Assembly: GCF_047663525.1 (NCBI RefSeq)
Contig: NC_092587.1
Span: 196,103,501 to 196,167,500 of the forward strand
Reading direction: 5' to 3'
Source: Anas platyrhynchos
Lineage: Eukaryota > Chordata > Aves > Anseriformes > Anatidae
DNA: 64,000 bases
Shown here: positions 1 through 13,600 of the stretch, piece after piece
Layout of the letters: each line of letters begins with the position of its first letter
How positions within the stretch are numbered: the first letter of the stretch is position 1
The notes under the pieces: model-generated
Seen by the model: the letters and a program-made list of their open reading frames with translations, nothing else
Told to the model about the DNA's origin: nothing
Database searches by the model: none
Translations under genes and position numbers: made by a program

Positions 1-1502
1 CACAGGCTTAGAAAAATCATTGTCCCTCACTATAAACTTGCAGCCTCTGTAGGGGCCATACCTACATACTCTTGTAGATGGGTATGATGGAAATCCAAGA
101 CACTAGGCTTATGGAGAGAGAAGGGCAAAAAGATTATCAGGAAGAGATAAATCTGGAGTCAGTTTCCTCTCCAGAGACCCAGAAGTGTGCAGCTCATGCT
201 GCTGCTGAATTGTAGGGTTTGGGTTGATTTTGCTCCACATTGAAGGGTGCAATGAGGATGGATGCTATTACCATGGAGGTTTAAAAGAAAGCACAACAGG
301 ACTGAATGTGAGCAGAAAGAAGGATCTGCTTTTCCATCAGAAAAATTATATCTGATGTTAGGATGTGTACAGGTAAATTCAAGGCCAAAGTGAACCCTGA
401 TGTTTCAGGATACAGCTTGGCCTGCTAACAATTTTGTTGCATTGCAAGGTCAGCAACTAGAGACAACAGAATTTGATTCAAGCCTTTTGTGTCGATGTTA
501 TTGTATGCTTTTATGAGTTTTGCATGCTGACCTAATTCTCTTAGCACAGTCCTCAAAAGAGGGATTATGTCCTGGGTGTTCCTTTCTGATACGTTGCGAT
601 GGAAACAAAACAATTACGACAACAAGAAGGATAACTTTCTCTTTGGTTCCTCAGCTCATCTAACAAAAGCACTCTAAAGCTAGGACACGTGCTCTAACCC
701 TAATCTAGGTTCCTTTGGTAGTCAAGGGAAACAGAGACACTTCCAGGCATGACCTACTGTCTCCTAAAACAGGTGTTCAAAGTAAACGAGACTTCTCACC
801 CTCTGAAGAGGTTGATTTTTGCCTCTGACTGAAGAAGTTGCCTACCAATTAGACATGACACCTTACATTTAATGGTTAAACTTAGATGATAAAGATCCCA
901 TCTTTGCACAAAATGGGAGGAAGCCTTTGGTAAATGCTCTGTTCTAGCATTTACCTAGTTATGAGGGTTAATAAGAATTGTTGCTGCTTCACATTCTGTG
1001 TCAATCTGATAAAAGATGCCTGGTTGTTGACTATGCTGGCCATGAAGGAAGGGGAATACCAGGCCTCCGTTAGAGGATCTAGGTGTGAAGCAGCCCAGAC
1101 CATGTAGACAGCTCTGTACAAAAACTCAGCAGGGTTATCATGCCAGATCCTAAGCAACATTTTTGGAGCATGTTCAGAGTAGGTCCACTGATGGGATGAG
1201 GGATATTAGATTAGAACTAAAGTAATTTGGATTGGGCTTTTGACTTGTACTCAAAATTAACAGATGGACCTCAGCTGGTTTCAGTGACCCTGTCTGGCAC
1301 ATGTTCAAGGGGAAGAACCTGTACAGAGGCAGACTGGGGGGGTCCCTCAGGTTGTGACACGTAGGGTAGACACAAACTAAACCAAATCACCGCTTCCATT
1401 CCTTAATACCCACAAAAATGGCAAAGCTACAGAGCAACAGGAGCAGATCTGCAGACTCAAGTATTCTGGATGTGACAATACAGCAGTTCAGTCAAAACTT
1501 AC
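1..1502 (-). other. HEPHL1-like intron 8 (partial)
   Basis: Intronic sequence 3' of exon 8. I looked on the minus strand for the next domain 3 exon (a CLTYLYFSAVDP-like segment) and did not find it. Short reading frames here look like chance. No repeat recognised. Confidence 0.6.
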
Positions 1503-1634
1503 CATCTAAGTAGGGAGCTCCTTCCGACAGTTTGCTGAAGCTTACGCCATGGGCCATAATGCTGTAGCTCCTTTTGGCTTTATTGGCAAATGTAACTAGC
1601 ACTGTATCTCCCACTTCAGCTTTTATTACAGGAC
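1503..1634 (-). CDS. HEPHL1: HEPHL1-like coding exon 8 (domain 3), last exon in window
   Basis: 132 bp encoding residues 458-501 plus one base: [33 protein letters not shown] and GAPYLD. The acceptor AG is at 1636-1635 and the donor is GTAAGT from 1502. I found no continuation in 1-1502, so exon 9 lies beyond the left edge. Confidence 0.87.
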
Positions 1635-4600
1635 CTTAAAGAAAGAGAGTTACGGAAGGCGTTAGAACCACCAACAAATGTAATTTTATCTAAACTAGAC
1701 AGCACTGACTAGCAGCTGAATGCCCCAAATTTCCCACTGGATTCAAGGGGACTTTTGCTTCCAAAGGATGGGAGAACATTCACCATACCAAGTATTCCTA
1801 GGTGCTTCATGTTCTTTGGCTGAATCTTCCTTTTACTGAATGTTGCATCAGTATACTCCACATAGCGAACCTTCCAGTATTGCCCTCCTATTCTGTCAGT
1901 CCCTTGTGTGAAATAAATTGCAGATTCACTGTGGATTTAACAAATCAGACTGGTTAAATTACTAGAGGTTCGGGCAGAAACCTTTCTTTAGGATAAAGTT
2001 ATTACCCCAGACATGGGAGAAATGACCTTCCAAGTTACTAGTTTGCATACACTTTTCCAGCAGGCTAGATTAAACATTACTGAGCTGAATTACAGTTACA
2101 AATTAGTTAACAAATGGGTATTCATTGTGTATTAGACTTCCATGTGTTTAATTTCAACTTACTTAGGACAAGTGCTCTGTCAACTTACCTCTAACTACCT
2201 TAGGGCAAGACCAGTGCTATTACCTGTGCACAATTCATCTTTAATCTTCTTTACTTTTCCTGGGAGATACTCTAACACAATTCATCTCCATCAGTTATAA
2301 CAAGGGGGGGAAATCTACCATCATAGCACCTCTGAGATACACCAATTTCAAGTGTGAAAGCTGCCAAAGGAATCTTGATGTAAGGGTTTCCATTCTGTTG
2401 AACTTTTCATGCCTCATCAGGGCTCACTTTCTCCATGGACTTAACGATGGAGACAGATAAGTGCTTCCAGAAGGCAACTCCTAAGCATCACAGTTACAAA
2501 TCTAATTTCTCAACAAGGTTGTTTAAATCCTCCCTGCCTCATTCAATTAAAATTAATAACAGTGCAGGACCTAGCCCTGGTGAATCACTGTGGAAGTCTC
2601 ACCCAGACTCTCGAAATTAAGCACAACAGGAGAGGATGAGAAAGCTTACCTGCCAGTGGCATTTAAGCCCTGCCCAGTGAATTTATCATAACCGTCAGGT
2701 CCATAATTCCAGAGCACTTCTTCAGCAGCAATATAATATCTTCTCTTGTGACTGACTGGTGAAGGCTGAGACAGTTTTTCTTTGCAGATCTGTACATCAT
2801 ACAGTGCCTCCATGCCACCTGGGAGGAGAAAGAGTCTGGAGACAGTCCTTGGCCAGTTGCAGAGTCAGCAAACTTGTGGGTATAAGTGAACATTCAGAAC
2901 CCTCTAGGCAGGAGCTATGTGGATTGGAAAAAGTGGCTAGGATCATTTGGGTAAGCTTCTATTTTTAGAGACTTCTGTCTACTCTGAGCTAGACGCTAGC
3001 ACCCTCCTCTCACAAGTGGTACATCACCCCACAGGTGAAATCCACTGAAATCTATGACATTCTTTAGTGGGCTTATTTACTCAGTTCCTTAATCTGGGTA
3101 AGGATGATAGAATGATTTGAGGGATCAGAGTGCCTCCTGAAATGTGCAACATGGCATCACCTCCCCCTGACTTCCATTGAAATAGAGAGCTTGGTTTATT
3201 ATGGCTTATTATTATTGGCACACTGAAGGAGTTGCTAGACAGAATCAAGTCTCTCTGCCTAATAATAATCCCACTGAAGTGAACACAGAAGTTCTTAAAA
3301 GTAAAAATTTTCACACCTTGTAGCTGTTTCTGATATTATAATTATGCAGTTCCTGCTATCACAAACCTACATGTAGTTTATGATATGTGGTTTTCAGATT
3401 CTTACACCACACAAATACAACATCATCATCATCAAATTCCTTCAAGTAAAGGTGTCTTACCAAGCTTCTGAACACATCGCTAATTTTTGTCTGACTTCTA
3501 TAAAAAAATCTATGAAGGTTTCATCTGGCATATTTCTTAAAGTGTACACATTAATCTACTACAAAAAAATGATGATGAAAGATCTTCTCAATGACCATCA
3601 AAATCTGTAATTTATATAGAAACTGCTGTGTCAGCACTGGGTCTACCATGCTGTTCTCACATTAGTTGCCTGTATTTACAAAGTTAAGTTATTCATTCTA
3701 TCTGAATATTTGGGCCAACATACATAATTTTCACTGGAGACTAAACTCACGATGTTTTTCTGATGAAATAGTTCTCAAGCGTTCAGTTAGTCAGAAAATA
3801 AGTGTCAAATCATGCTTCCACTGGAAACATCTCTCAGTTTTCTTTTCCTGTCATGTTGGAGGCTGGAAATTCTGTATCTCATAGGATCAGGAAGATCTAT
3901 AGCATCATACCTCGCAAATGTTCATTAACCTGGCAAGTTATCAACCACCTCCCGGGGCTCCCAGGGGTCATTTCTGCTGTGATGAATGTTGCTGGGAACA
4001 GACCGACGACATCTGCCCTCTGGTCTCTGTTGGTGAATGTGTGGCCGTAGAAATACGCAGCGTGTATATCAATCTCGCTTCCCATGCCAATCAAGTGCCA
4101 GGACATGGGAGTATCAGCACACATCTCCAAGCCAGGGAGATTTCCATAAATATAACCATTAAGAGCTGAAAACAAAAGTGGAAGACTTTATGAGAGGGAA
4201 AAGACAAGTGCCAGGTTCCTCTGACCTCCTTTCTAAGCATGATCCTTTCCTGGAAAAGAGTCTATGAATGTCCACACTGAGTCCCCAGCTGAATAAGGTA
4301 CTGATGGGATCCCTGATGGAGAATAACATTTTTAAACAGCCAGATAACAGCTTAGGATGATCAAATGGCCCAAATTCTCTGTCTGAGTCTATGAGAAACT
4401 TCCTGACTCATAACAAGGTATTGCAAAGGCCCAGTCATCACAAAAAGTCCTGATAACGAAGTTAATTTGTTCTGCAGGTACTTAGGATGTCTGGAATCTA
4501 TTCCCTTTAATTCTGAGTCATAAATAGCTATTATATAGCTGGCTCAAGCAATTAAGATTTGAAAATTATGGTATCAGACAAATCAGTCTTAGTCAGCTCT

Positions 4601-7600
4601 CTCTTCCTCCACTTCCTTATCTGAAGTTAGGAGAACTTCAGGAGAAAAAGACTCATATTTTGCAAAATAATTTAGCTCCTGGGCTCCATGGAACAACCAA
4701 AATACTGAGAAATTTCTGGATTTAACTTCTTACACCAGGTCTCTAAATAGCTCAAAGTACTACTGTCCCACTGATCTCTGAAGGGCAGGACTAGCAGTAC
4801 CAGCCAGCCCACCAGTCCTGAGGCCATTTCAAGAGCCAGAAATGCTGGACTCTTGGAATAAACACATCTCAAAGTGCTCTGCAGCCTCCTTTTCTCTTTT
4901 CACAGCTGGTCAAGCAGTCACCAAAAGGCTTATGTCTGTTGCCTAAGATAAAATGCTAAACAATTGACAGAGCTGGATGTGAAAGTTGAATCTCCTCACT
5001 GCAAACCAGTGTGTTGTACTGTTTTTAGGGAGAGGCTTTTATCAGCACAGTACTTCAACATCCCAAACCATTCCAGGCTGTCACAGATAAAGAAGAGATA
5101 CCGCAAGAGACAGAAAGTCCTAGTGAAAAGAAAAGAGCCTGATCACTGCTGTAGGTCACTATTTGCTCAAGAGTCCTGCTCACCATGCATTCGGTTGCTG
5201 GTCTGGAAACCGTCATCGTCTTTGTCAACTGTTGCTGGTTCTAAGCAGAAAGTCTTTATATTCTCATCGAGGTACCAGCTGAAATTTTCATCTACAATGC
5301 TAAACATCAGGGCAAAAGCATTAGCAGCACCAGTCCTTTCTATTGAGGTCTCATCTGCAGTTCCTAAATTGCAAACGAAAAGGAAAGTGCTAAAAAGAGC
5401 CTTGGAGGGGATTGAATGCAAAAAAAAATTGACAGTAACTTTGGAGCATTCAAGGACATACAGTGGTCTGCCCATTATCTACAGGGCAAGTTGACTCTCA
5501 CCTAGTTTTGCTCCTCCAAGACACCTTCACCCCCCCCCCCAGCCTTTCAGCAGATGGGTGCCTCCAGTAGGCAGCTCATCTCACCTAAGTCAAGCTGATA
5601 TTTAATGATCTGCTGATACGACATAAGCACAAGCAGCTGCCAAAAGCTGTGGTCCCATTTTTTCCATCTTTTTCCCACTGTCCCCAACCCTGCCCGTTGA
5701 TCAGTATTGGTGTTTGTGTAGCTATGCAGTGAGGCAGATCAGAAGCCTGATGCAGCTGGAAACCAGTGACTTTAGTTTTGTCCAGGAATTAAGGAGAGGC
5801 AAGTGGTAGCCCACATTTCTGTTGCATGGAAGCAGCTTGTGGAGCATACCCTCAGAACAGCTGGCTAAATGTGGCTCACTCCTCATGGACTAGTGAGGAA
5901 GCCTAGACAATTAACTAGGACAAGTTATTTAAATTTTAGAAACCTTAAGACAGGATGAGTACAATCTATTCAATCTAATTTGAGTATTGGTATCTGAGGG
6001 ACCATTTGGGGGACAACTTGAGATTATAGGAGTGGTGACACTGGTAGTCTCTTATTAACCATTGAGGGATTCATATTGCATCTAATTGTACAGCCTACCT
6101 CTGAACCCTTAAAAACCTTTTGCTTCCCCAGTGTCCTCTGGGATGGAGCCCCAGAGCCTTGCTGTCAGCCCTGTAAGGAGCCACCCACCACCAACAGAGG
6201 GAGGAGGCCTAAAGCAGTGGCATTGTGCAGATATCCACCTTGACAAAGTCAAGACCCAAGATGCAGATAAGCTGGCCTTCCAGGCTGGGATTGTTTTGAA
6301 CATGCTATCTCCTAGCTTCATGCATTATTCTAAAGCTATTGGCTTGGTTTCACATATTCAGGAAGTTCCCCAAGGGAAAAAAGTCTGAGACATCTTAATT
6401 GTGAGTAAAGCTGGACTGCATACCTGTCCTCTCCACACTGAAGTCTTTCCTTTTTTCTGAATATATAAAAACTGCTTCTTTATATAAAGTTAGGGCTGGT
6501 TTTGTACTGCAGCAGATACGGGAAAGAGGTGGCAGATTTACACATGTCCCAGGTGGAGAGGGGACGATGGCTCAGCTGACAGAGGGGAGAGAGTTGATAC
6601 GTGATTCCAAAATTTTCAGGCTATAAGTACACGGGACAGGCTGTGACCTCAGCTGCTCAGTGCACATTCCCATATGGCTGTGATATAAAACTTATATGCA
6701 AAAATCCATAAGGGAAAAAAAAAAAATGACGAGGAACATTGGGGTTTCAAGTATGTAAATACCAATGCCGAAGTCACCAACCCAGCCCTAATTTCACTTC
6801 CTGGGCAATGAGTCCTTCGCTTGTCCTGAAATGATCCCGGTTCTGGAACGTTTATTTTTGGCCTCAGCCATGCCCAGCTGGCCACAGAGCATGCTGCAGT
6901 CCCTCCACCAGCCGAGGCAAATCTCTTGTGAAGCTAAAGGGGAGCAGGAAGGGGGTTGTCCCAGAGCTACAATACCTACCCTGGGGTGCTCCTGGAATGG
7001 CCCAGCTATTCCTTGCCCCTTTTTATGGGCTATGTAGGGATAGACTCTAGACCATCATGTTTATACCTGTAAGCAAAAATGACTGTTAAGATGCCAAGCT
7101 TGGCAGAGGGGCTTGCTTTGTCAGTGTTTCTAGCTCAGTACCTTTTTTACAAACCAGCAGTGGCCCAATTAAACCAGATGCAATATCTCTTGGTGTGTCA
7201 ATGTGAGAATGGTAAATCCAAGTCAAGCAGTTTGAGTCTGCCAAAGTTGGGGAATAATCTTTCCTTACTGGCCATGTGTACGTGTAATTTCCACCGGGAA
7301 CAACAAAATCGTCCTCTTTGCTTTTACCGCCGGTTCCATCTGGGTAAAGCGCTCCTAATACATTAAAAATAAAAAATAAAAATAAAAAAAGGAAGCTTTT
7401 AGCTCCCCCTTAACCATTTTCCTTAAATCAATGTGTATTTCCTTCTATTTTATCAGAGCTTTCAAAAATAATAAACAACACTCACAAACAAAGAATCACT
7501 GAGAAATTGTGAAAAGTTTCAGACGTTCTGGTAAAAACAGTCAAAAACTGTTGACAGTTAAAATCAGTTACTTATCAGTAGATGAAGCTTTTAAAAGACA

Positions 7601-10600
7601 GGCTTTAGTTTTTCCATGTCTCTTTACTCTCATCAAACAAACACATACACATCTTGTCAGCTTAAATTATACATCTTCTCACAGAAAGCTGATGAAAGTG
7701 ATAAATGTAGGCAAATCCATACACCTCTAACCAAAATACACATGCATAAGTTTGAGATTCTGAAAATTATATCATGTATGTTACACACTTATAAAGAGAA
7801 AAAAAAACATTGACTTACAAGAACTCTGTCTATTCAACAGGCTAGAAGTAGAGAGAAGGAAGGAAAATACTCCTGTGACTAATAATTCAGGAAAATAATT
7901 CAGGGGAAAAAAAGACCCACCTAACCTGTTTCAGTGTTGGATTCATCCCAGGCGTCAAAGGTTTGTGGCAAAAGTTTTAAGAAATGAGGATGTGCCTGGT
8001 TTTAGTCATCAGTTGCAATTACTGATGGGTTTATGAGAGGGTGATCTAAAGTCCTCTGATGTCAATGGCCAGAACAATAAATACTTGGACCAGCTTTTAG
8101 CTCTGACATTTGCTACTCCAGGGGAAATGGAGAAGAAAAGAGAAAGGAGAAAGGGCAAATCAGCTTTTACCTTCAGACTCCTTGTCATAGAAGACCCCAT
8201 GTGGATGCACTGAGTATGGACGGGAAGCAAAGTTTTTCAAATGGACAATAAAGACATCCTCTTCTTCTGCCTTCAGGACTGGCCCGAGGAATCCCAGCCA
8301 GGCTGCTTTGGGGATTTCCTGGGAGTATGTGTCATCGGTGAATTGCCTAAAAATAGCCTTTTTGTACACACGCCCTATGCGGTTGGCTCCTCTTGTTGCA
8401 TACACACTTGCAAACCTGGCATTGAGAAGAGAAAATAATTTAGAGACTAAAAATTCCTTGAAGAGTTGATCAAATAACAGGTGCTTACAGTGCAGATAAT
8501 AGTTCCCAGGGACAAATCACGTAGCTAGTGGATCTAAGAGTGAGGAGTCAACCTGGACAACGCTATCAGAGTCCAAGTCCCTTCCTGTGCAGTACTTATC
8601 CTGCTTGCAGGTACTACATGGGTACTACACAGGTACTACAAACAAGTCTTCACTTGAGGACCAGCCACCCAGGACTTTCTGTACAGTTTTAGCACCTTCT
8701 CACTCTTTCGCAAGAGCAAAACCTCACATCTAAATGCATGACTGTGCAGGAGAAGAAAAACAAATTAATTCAAAGTTTTTTTCTAAAGCCAATAAGAGCA
8801 ATTATAATCAACTAGTTTGGCAACCCATAAGAGTAGCATAAGGTGTTTTTTGCATGAAAGGCATAATTTCTACTTCCCAGAACCCACATTTTATAGCAAC
8901 TTCAAGTGACAGAGAACCCACCACATGGTCAGTGGCTGACATGTTGTGGCTATTAAATTCCTGCTCCCTTTGAATCCCGAACTGCATTTGCAGTCTAAAA
9001 TCACCTAGATCCATATTCCAACAACTGGTTCCCATCATGACCTGTCTCAGATCAAAGAGGCCACACACCATCAGGAATTTATTTTCTAGGCAGACACTTG
9101 CACAAGTTTTAATTAATTGATTAAACTGCCTCCTACCTTTCTTCTGGACAAACCAAATGCACTGGCATTCTTTATGCCACAAACCTTCCCTGATGTTCTT
9201 TTCTGAAAGCCTTCCAATATTGCTCTATCTCTTTTGAAGTCTGAACGCAAGAATTTCACATAATATGCAAGTAATATTGCAGTTAAAGGTGGAGGTGCTC
9301 CCTGTCAATACTTCTTATAAAACTATAAATTAATTTTGCCCTTTTAACTATAATTTCATACTGGCAACCAATGTTTAGCCCATCTGTCATGATGCTAAAT
9401 CTTTTTTACTTCTCTCTAGAATACATCTGACAAGTACGATGCACACTCTTCATCCCTAAGTATCCCACATGGTGTCCAAATAACCTCCCTTGCCACAGAA
9501 CCAGGAGTGGACTGCATGACCAACTTCAACATAGTTGACTGCTCCATGAGTTTTTGCATCCCTTGAAGATTGCTTGAACTTTTACACTTCCTAAAACAAA
9601 CTCATTAAAAAGTTGAGCTAAGTTTTCCTGATGTATCACTGGCAGAAACATCGTATTTCCATATTTATATTGAATTTTTGTGACTGATCAGTTCACCTTC
9701 TTAAACACATTCTGTTTTGCCGTTTCTGTACACTACCAACAGCATCAGTGTTGGATGTCACGGGAGCTAAAAGGTATAATTTCCTATAATTTCTTCACTA
9801 TAAGATCCAATGCTCCCCTTTATCAAGCCATCTCTACCTGACACGGTAACTCACAACATCCCCCAAGCATGGCCTCTCCACCCCTGTGGCCACTGCCTAA
9901 ACCAGATCACTGAAGTGATAAAAATCTGAAAGCCTCCCAAAAGAATGGTTTTTAATTTGAAAAATGTGGTTTATAATACAGACTCCTCAAGAGCTATTTT
10001 GGTACAAATGAAAGCATTGCCAGTGGCACCGCTGTGGCAGAAACAGTTGCCTAAAACAGAGAGGAAAGGACAGAAGCTTCTCAGCCTGGTTCATCACCAA
10101 ACAAAATATGTTAGATAAATACACCGCCAAAAAAATGTTGTTAAGGAGTGAGCTGCCAAGAAGTCTGGATCTTCAGCAAATTAGCAGCTCTGTGGTAACT
10201 CTGTGTGCACAGCGAGACCTGGCAAGTCACCCTGTGCTCGCCCAGGAGAAGATACCTTCCACTGCCTGGGGGAAGAGCTGCTACCACAGAGTAGTAGGTG
10301 GTGGTAGTAGCAGTGCAGTGTGAACGCCCATGCTGCTTTACCTCATGGCAATGTATTCCTGTGGCTGTGCCCTAATTCGAATTATAAATTGGTGTTTAGA
10401 ATGGCTTAAAAGAAATTTTCTCTAGGGAAAAAAACTCAAATAGATCCTTTTTTTTTTTCCACAAAGTACTTATTTTCAGCATTTTTTTTCCCCAGTTTTA
10501 TAAACAGCCAAATATTTTACATGAAGCAATGCATTGGCACCTTGCTTCACCCATGATGACAGTGCTTTTATGGCCCTGGCTATCTGGCCAGACAACATTG

Positions 10601-13600
10601 CATGCTCTCCCATATTCTGCTCTGCAGAACTCTATTACAGAAAAACCAAACACTTCTTGGCCAGGCATGTTCAGATGCTTGACACGAGTCTAGCTCCTAT
10701 AAATGCACAGAACGGGGAACCCAAAGCCCATTAAAGTATTGAGGTTCAGGAAATCACCCTGCAGGTTTAGTCACTGCAGGTTTCCTTGGTGCCTAAAGCT
10801 GTGCTAACAGGTAAACTTAGCTATCATCTCTGTTGGGCAGATCTGTGCCCTATTCAAAGACATCTAGGAGGTAGGAAAAAAAGTATTTTTAATGGCAGTT
10901 TTCTGAAATGAGGTCCATTCAAGTAACCCATCCATTCAGAGCTGCAGAGCCCACTGCCTGTATCCTACAGCTAGTCACAAAGCAGGTGATGCTCCTCTAT
11001 GCTGAGCATCAGGGCATGCAAAAGTCATGGAGCCAGCAAGGGATCAGAGCACAGAAGCAGAAACTTACTCTCTTGGGTCTGTTTAGCTATGGGTTTTAGT
11101 TAACCACAGTCTAAGAGAAAACAACTAATCAATTCTGGGAGACAAATATCCACACCCCACGGATGCTCTTACCATTGTGTTCTGGACTCAAGCTCATCCA
11201 TAGCTCCCTTTCCTACCACATCCACACTTTCCAAAGGGCAGAAAAGCTTCCTGCCCAAAAGGCACCGATGATGCCCTGGGACTTTCTTGAAGTGCATGCA
11301 CTTCAGCCTCACTCTTCCTTCTGTCTGGGAATGACAGGATCCCACTTCTGCCTATACAAAGACTTATTTTCAGCATGCCCTTTTGGTTGCCCTCCACCAT
11401 CTGAGACCAGAGCACGCTGGTTGTTGTGAGTCCCACTCTAGGTGTCCAGGCTTCCCTGTTTCATCCAGGAGGACTTCTGGGGTGCCCACCTCGGCCTTTC
11501 AGGTAGGTGGTAGCTCTCTGAAACTCTTTACATGGGTTGCTGTGCTGTACATTACAGTCCTTTGCATAAAGACTGCCCACACTGGAACTAACAGTATCAG
11601 CCACAGAAATCGCATAGAAAGGATGTACAGGCATTAGTGACTTCTCCTTTGCACCCCCAGATGCTGAAACAATTGGTCACTTCATGTGGGCACACTGTGG
11701 GGCTGGTACTTTTACCCAGTGCCTCAGTGCAGCCAGAGGATGTGTCAGAGGGAGCTGGCACAGGCTTGGTCCCATGTCCTCTGCTGCTCCACCTGTGGGA
11801 CACAGAGGTTTTTCCCCTGTCTTCTTTCTTCCAGTGAGAGCATCTTCTCAGTGCGAAGTCTCCAATGCTGGTGTTGCACCAGTGCACCCAGATGCATCAG
11901 TGCATCTCCCACTCCTGGGTTCCTTCCCATCTCCAGAATCCCTCCAAGATTTTCTGTGCTGCAGGATTTCAACTTGCATCTTTGACAAAAGCATTCTCAA
12001 AGACCATTGCCTGTCTTCTTCTGATGGTGTCTACTTCTTTGAGAAGCACTTCACATTTTTAGCCATCTCATTAAACATCCCCTTCCCCTGCATCTCCTGC
12101 TTTGTTCTTTCCCACTCAATGATTTTCCAATACATTATTGTAGCAGCAACTTCTTCAAATGCTGTATTAGTTAAACATGTCCAGTTCTCTAAATCTGCCT
12201 TTGCCTCTTTCTTCTAGTGATCATGATGTGCCTATTCCACTGGGCACCCTGTGCCAAAATGTCTCCTATCTCTCACTTTCCTTTTGCTGCAATCAGGCTA
12301 AATTCCCTGTTTCTTCATGCTCTCCTGCTCACTTCAAATTTACTTTACCCTCATCGTGCTTTTGTGATATCACTGCCTGAACCTCTTTTATCCGTCACAT
12401 CTTGTGCAGATGTAAGAGCTGCTCTTCTGAACCTTGACTGTCTCCCTCCAACTCGGTTTTCATCCAGTTCTTCAATGATCAGCCAGTCCTACTCCTTGTA
12501 GGGAAGAAGAGCCCTCCATCCCCTGGAGTTGTACCCATGCAAATTTCCTAAGTTCCCTCAGGAATTCTTCAGTGGTCCTTCCTTTTCTTCCTGTAACCAG
12601 GCAGTCTTAAGGGTACGTATAGAGGTAAGGGAGCTTGTAAATCAAGGCATAAAAAGATCTTGTTCAGACCAGGAAAACAATACAGATCCTTCTGTTATTT
12701 CTCTGCTTGATTTCATTTTTCTCCTAGCGACCATTCCCAGCAGTTCTTAAGCTCCAAGAAAAGATGGCAATGTACATGAGTGGGACAGGGAATTATTAAC
12801 AGGTGATAAACTCTAATTCCTAAAAAATTGTATTAATGTAATTACAGCAACCCATCCCTCTGCAGTGATGAACACTAAAACTCCTCCAAATGAGAGAAAG
12901 GGTGAAATAAGAGCATTGTGTAGACTCTTCTTCAATGGGTTCAAGAGCAGACATGAAGATATTCTGCCATCTCAGGGAAGGGCTATGAGTTAAGTGTAAT
13001 TTTTATACCTGTTCCTTTTATCACACAGAAAATGTACTTTGAATAGATTTTTACCTTTTTATGTTACCTGGGATCTTTATGAGCAGAGATACAATCTAAT
13101 AGAGGTTATATTTTTCCTAAGGTGCTTATGTGAGTACCCCGTTACAGTGTACATGAAGACAGCTACACACCGTGCAGAGCAAAGCAAACACTACAGGACA
13201 CAGAGCCAGATCCCTCTCTGATACACTCTGAAGCCTGCTGAGTTGGTTTGTCATCATAATCACCACTGAAAAATCAACACATCCAACAACTACCAGATGA
13301 GGAGTCTTGAATTTTCTCCTGCAGTTAACGTGCCCAACAGCTGCTGCATGTTCCTGGGTGCAACCGTAGGTAAACCCAAATTTTCTTTTCCTGTTATTGC
13401 TCCACCAAAGTCCCATAGGTTTTGCAACAGCAGTCATTTATGCAAATACTCTTACGTGTTTGTTCCCCAAAATCTGTTGGTGAAACCTTATTCGCTACCC
13501 TCTTTGCATACTCTATGTCTGAATTTACCATACTTTTTTTCCCTAAAAATTCTCCAGTTTTCTCATGGCTGGAGTAAACTACGACAGTGCCCATGGTTCT

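Larger units (their letters stand above)
1635..8170 (-). other. HEPHL1-like introns 2-7 (between exons 2 and 8)
   Basis: Six introns: 1635-1788, 1929-2649, 2819-3910, 4166-5183, 5364-7141 and 7355-8170, about 154 to 1780 bp each. They contain ordinary unique-looking sequence, a short C-run near 5531, and an A-rich (TAAAAA)n patch at about 7360-7390 just upstream of exon 3. No other gene or mobile element recognised. Confidence 0.7.

Noticed and set aside
11597..12501. Overlapping frames up to 177 codons on both strands
   Set aside because: Pyrimidine-rich sequence with mutually overlapping frames and no protein family resemblance. It lies within intron 1 of another gene.
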